From NCBI RefSeq assembly GCF_937898925.1, contig NZ_CALDKF010000072.1, forward strand, positions 1 to 8,348: 8,348 nucleotides of DNA. Direction: 5' to 3'. Origin of the DNA: an uncultured Methanobrevibacter sp. Its GTDB lineage: Archaea; Methanobacteriota; Methanobacteria; Methanobacteriales; Methanobacteriaceae. Positions 5,544 through 8,348 of the stretch are shown one piece after another. Under the pieces are notes generated by a model. The model did no database searches and was not told the origin of the DNA. It was given only the letters and a program-made list of their open reading frames with translations. Position 1 is the first letter of the stretch, and every line of letters begins with the position of its first letter. Made by a program: the position numbers and the translations under genes.

Positions 5544-7021
5544 TTATCTTAAAGTATAAATTTCATCTAATTTAACATAATATCCTATTGGTTTCACATA
5601 ACTGAATATGGCCCTTGAAAATCCATATTTTTGTTTTGAAAAATAATTATCTGCTAATTGAATCTTTTCTTTTAAATCTTCTACTGTTTCAACATCAAAA
5701 AGATCTTTTACTTTTTCAAAATGTTTTTTTGAAGTCAATTTTCTAAATAATTCAAAATCATCAGATTCTTTATAAATATGTGTAAATGGGAACCACCCAT
5801 ATTTATCCTTTAAATTTATTATAGAAATATAACAACATAATAAATCAGCTTCAACAAATTCATTAATTTCAAAATCTGAATACATTCTTTCTATTAGCAT
5901 ATTACCTAATCCAGTAATATAATTATTACCTTTTAATTTATAATAATATGTTAAAATTTTATCCGTTTCTATATTACCTCTTTGATCTAATATTAAAAAA
6001 TTTTGAGTTTCATTAGGGTTGTATACTGATTTAAAATAATAAGGAGAATTTAATACATTTGAAATAAAATCATAATTTTTATAATGTAAAGAAATTGTTA
6101 TTAAATATAAAAATAGTTCTCTTATTATAAAATCATAGTAAATTATACTTCTCCTATCAAATGTTTCACCCACTTTAGGAATTGTTAAATTAAATAATCT
6201 TCCAAAAAAGTCTATAATATTATCAAAATCAATTTCAAATCCACTATATTTAGTATATTTTATAATTTTTTTAAAAAATTTAATAAAAGAATCCCTTAAG
6301 GGAATATATTCAAAAATTTTATCATATATCACTTTAACTATATCCTCAGTTTCATTACTTGAAAAAGTTATTTGATTCTTTTTAATACAATCAAAAAATT
6401 CTTCTAAAAACTCTTGAATAATATTATTAATTAAAAATTGATCTTTTTCTACACGTTTTTCAAATGAAAAAATTATACTCTCCAAAGTACCATTGTTAAC
6501 TTTTGGAACCTTTAACCTAACTGGGAATTCACCAATTGGAGGTTTTATATGTTCAGGAACATTATGAATTCTTCTTAGTAATCTCTCATAACCATCATTA
6601 TAGTCATTAATTAAATCTATGAATTTCCTAGATGCTAAATATGTAGGAACACATGGTTCGCCTTCATCATCTCTTTCATATATAATAGGTATAACTCTTG
6701 TTTGTTCAACATTATTATATACCTCCTTACTAATTATTTGAGTTTCTGTACCAACTCCTCCTTTACGTTGATCAGCTTTTGTAGCATATTCTTGATCACA
6801 AATTATTAATACAAAATCAATTTCTTTTGATTTAACTTTTTCCATATAATAATTTAAATCAATACCTTCTGGAGCATCCCATAAATCTAATAAAACATCA
6901 ACTCCATCAGACATTAATCTTTTTGCTAAATTTTCCACATTTTCAATATGTTCATCACTTGTCCAGAATATGAAATAAACACTTTTGGAATATCATTTAT
7001 ATTTCTCTCATTACTTTCCAT
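5544..7021 (-). CDS. SEFIR (TIR-like) domain defence protein, frame broken by an apparent one-base deletion
   Basis: The intact gene would start at the ATG at 7021 and encode 492 residues. The first 19 codons end in KVFISYS, the hallmark first strand of SEFIR/TIR domains. Frame then breaks between 6965 and 6964. Adding one T on the coding strand gives SYSWTSDEHIENVENLAKRL and runs without a stop to 5544. As written, the first frame ends at TAG (6928-6926) after 31 residues, and the downstream frame opens with only a GTG at 6938. Later SEFIR motifs are complete: DVLLDLWD (about 42-49), VLIICDQEYATKAD, and GGVGTETQ with E93. The C-terminal 330 residues are helical with a conserved-looking WFPFTHIYKE and KKHFEKVKDLF. 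Bacterial SEFIR proteins are reported to stop phage by NAD+ depletion. The gene follows HNH by 30 bases. Very AT-rich. Confidence 0.85.
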
Positions 7022-7051
7022 GCAATCAACCCTAAAAAATTTTAATATTAT

Positions 7052-8348
7052 CTATTGAACTAAAAAAGAATCAATTAAATCCTTATTTTCATCATATAAT
7101 TTCTTATTCTCTTTTTTTATCTCTAAAAATTGTGAATTAATATATTTTAAATCAATTAATTTTTCCAACATTCTTAAATCAAATTGAATATAAGATTCAT
7201 CTACATCCCAATATAAACAGGTAATTAAGTAAATTAGCTCATTTTTATTTAATTTTTTTATATATTTATCTACAGTTTCAAATCCAGAAAAGAAGTTCCA
7301 ATACTCAATCATCCATTTTAATTTAGGAATACTATGAATATCTTTTCTAAAAATTTCATTAATAAAATCAATTATAGGATTATAAATTTCATTTAATTCT
7401 GATTTTATAAAAACATTATTAAAATAACAAGAATAAACTAAAAAGATTTTAAAATAACTATCTATTGTCTCAAAAATAATCTTTTTTAGAAGATTTTTAA
7501 AATCTAAACTATTTTCAAATAAATCTGATAATGAAAGGATAAAATCTACAATAATAGAAGAACTATTTTTAGGCACAATATAATATTGATCTTCAGCAAA
7601 TAACTCATCAATATGATTTAATAAAACTGAAATAACATTTGATATGTTATTTTTAGGAAAATCTTGAATATAATATTTATTTAACATATCAAATAAATTA
7701 TAAATCAACCCTTTTTCTTTTATACTTAAAAGTTCATGGTAAAAATCTTCAGGGTTATCTGAAAGATTTATAATAGATAATATTCTTGATTTAGATAACT
7801 TTTCAGAGTTTGTGAAAAAAGTAAAATAAGAATTAAAGAAATTATGATTACATATTCCACCATCTCTAATCTTATGATAAAGTTCCTCATCATCAATACT
7901 TTTTTCGTAACATAACCAATTTACCTTAGGGAATAATTCTGCTAAAATTAATTTTACAAATTTCTCATTTATAGTGTTCTCAAATAGTTGATTTAAGAAA
8001 CTTTTTAAACTCTTTTTTCTTTCCTCAAAAAATTTTGTTTTCTCCCAATAATCATAATCAGGATCAAAACAGTCAAAAGAAACATCTTGTGTTTGGTACT
8101 GTGCGATTATTGATAAAACTTTAGACGATTTTTCGCTTGCTTCGTGATGGTAAAAACGCAAAGTCGCCACACTAAAATTTTTATTGTTCTTTTTCAAATT
8201 GCAGGCCGCACAAGAAGGACGATAATTTTCAATAGAATCTACTATGAAACCATCATTATTCAATTCGTCGATATATTGATTGAAATCGCTATCATCCGTT
8301 TTTTTAGCGTTTGTCGCTAAAATATGATCAACATGCATGTTTTTGGGC
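7052..8348 (-). CDS. HNH endonuclease with a long helical C-terminal region, N-terminus cut by the window edge
   Basis: The frame stays open to the edge: codons before the first visible Met (8338) read PKN, and MHVDHI is the middle of an HNH motif, so the true start lies outside the window. HNH signs, numbered from that Met, are the catalytic D4-H5, N38, and RPSCAACNLKK with the zinc pair C43/C46 and N47. The matching first Cys pair should lie just beyond the edge. Residues 60-428 are mostly helical. The part ELFPKVNW...GGICNHNFFNSYFTFF...LS (about 134-182) reminds me of the 'LFP...RI..P..F..YF.F' region behind the NTPase of KAP P-loop proteins, though no P-loop is seen; this is from memory. 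The stop lies 30 bases before the SEFIR start, so the two are one operon. GC is about 34% over 8041-8340 and nearer 20% through much of the remainder. Likely role: DNA-cutting effector of a defence module. Confidence 0.8.
   Translation of the reverse strand, partial: PKNMHVDHILATNAKKTDDSDFNQYIDELNNDGFIVDSIENYRPSCAACNLKKNNKNFSVATLRFYHHEASEKSSKVLSIIAQYQTQDVSFDCFDPDYDYWEKTKFFEERKKSLKSFLNQLFENTINEKFVKLILAELFPKVNWLCYEKSIDDEELYHKIRDGGICNHNFFNSYFTFFTNSEKLSKSRILSIINLSDNPEDFYHELLSIKEKGLIYNLFDMLNKYYIQDFPKNNISNVISVLLNHIDELFAEDQYYIVPKNSSSIIVDFILSLSDLFENSLDFKNLLKKIIFETIDSYFKIFLVYSCYFNNVFIKSELNEIYNPIIDFINEIFRKDIHSIPKLKWMIEYWNFFSGFETVDKYIKKLNKNELIYLITCLYWDVDESYIQFDLRMLEKLIDLKYINSQFLEIKKENKKLYDENKDLIDSFLVQ

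Noticed and set aside
6960..6970. Programmed -1 frameshift in the SEFIR gene
   Set aside because: A -1 slip at 6965 would restore the frame, but the site (TATTCTGG) is not a slippery heptamer and no stem or pseudoknot stands out just downstream. A missing base is simpler.

Overview
The window looks like part of an AT-rich methanogenic archaeon, most likely a Methanobrevibacter or a close relative in the Methanobacteriales. This is inferred from very low GC, archaeal TATA boxes (TTTATATA-like) about 40-70 bases before starts, U-tract terminators, and a recurring ribosome-binding pattern GTGAT-NNN-ATG that fits an archaeal 16S tail. I could not search a database, so the genus is a guess. Every gene I can support is on the minus strand, so reading order runs from the right edge to the left.

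Right part (about 5100-8348): a gene cut by the window edge encodes an HNH nuclease with a long helical C-terminal region. It is followed 30 bases later by a SEFIR (TIR-like) gene and then by a 130-residue protein I do not recognise. The SEFIR frame carries an apparent one-base deletion at 6964/6965. Without it the classic N-terminal KVFISYS motif joins the rest of the domain. HNH nuclease plus SEFIR sensor/effector looks like an anti-phage module of a kind I cannot match to a named system.

Middle (about 3990-5110): a zinc-ribbon protein with its own TATA box is followed 13 bases later by a 44-residue Asp/Tyr-rich small protein and then a T-rich terminator. Next comes a HEPN-type toxin-antitoxin-like pair (117 and 144 residues). 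An 18-bp perfect palindrome lies between its TATA box and its start codon. Downstream lies the C-terminal tail of a second, diverged copy of the 144-residue partner.

Left part (1-2992): a stand-alone OLD-family ATPase/TOPRIM nuclease with a clear promoter and no neighbouring UvrD-like helicase. After it comes a gene-free stretch of about 1.08 kb with several strong inverted repeats and a 22-bp direct repeat. At the left edge are the first 20 codons of another minus-strand gene.

Taken together this is a defence island: OLD nuclease, HEPN pair and HNH-SEFIR module lie side by side, with remnants and disrupted genes typical of turnover. The HNH C-terminal region and the SEFIR gene are visibly poorer in GC (about 15-25% in the lines I counted) than the OLD gene (about 37-42%), which suggests a separate origin.
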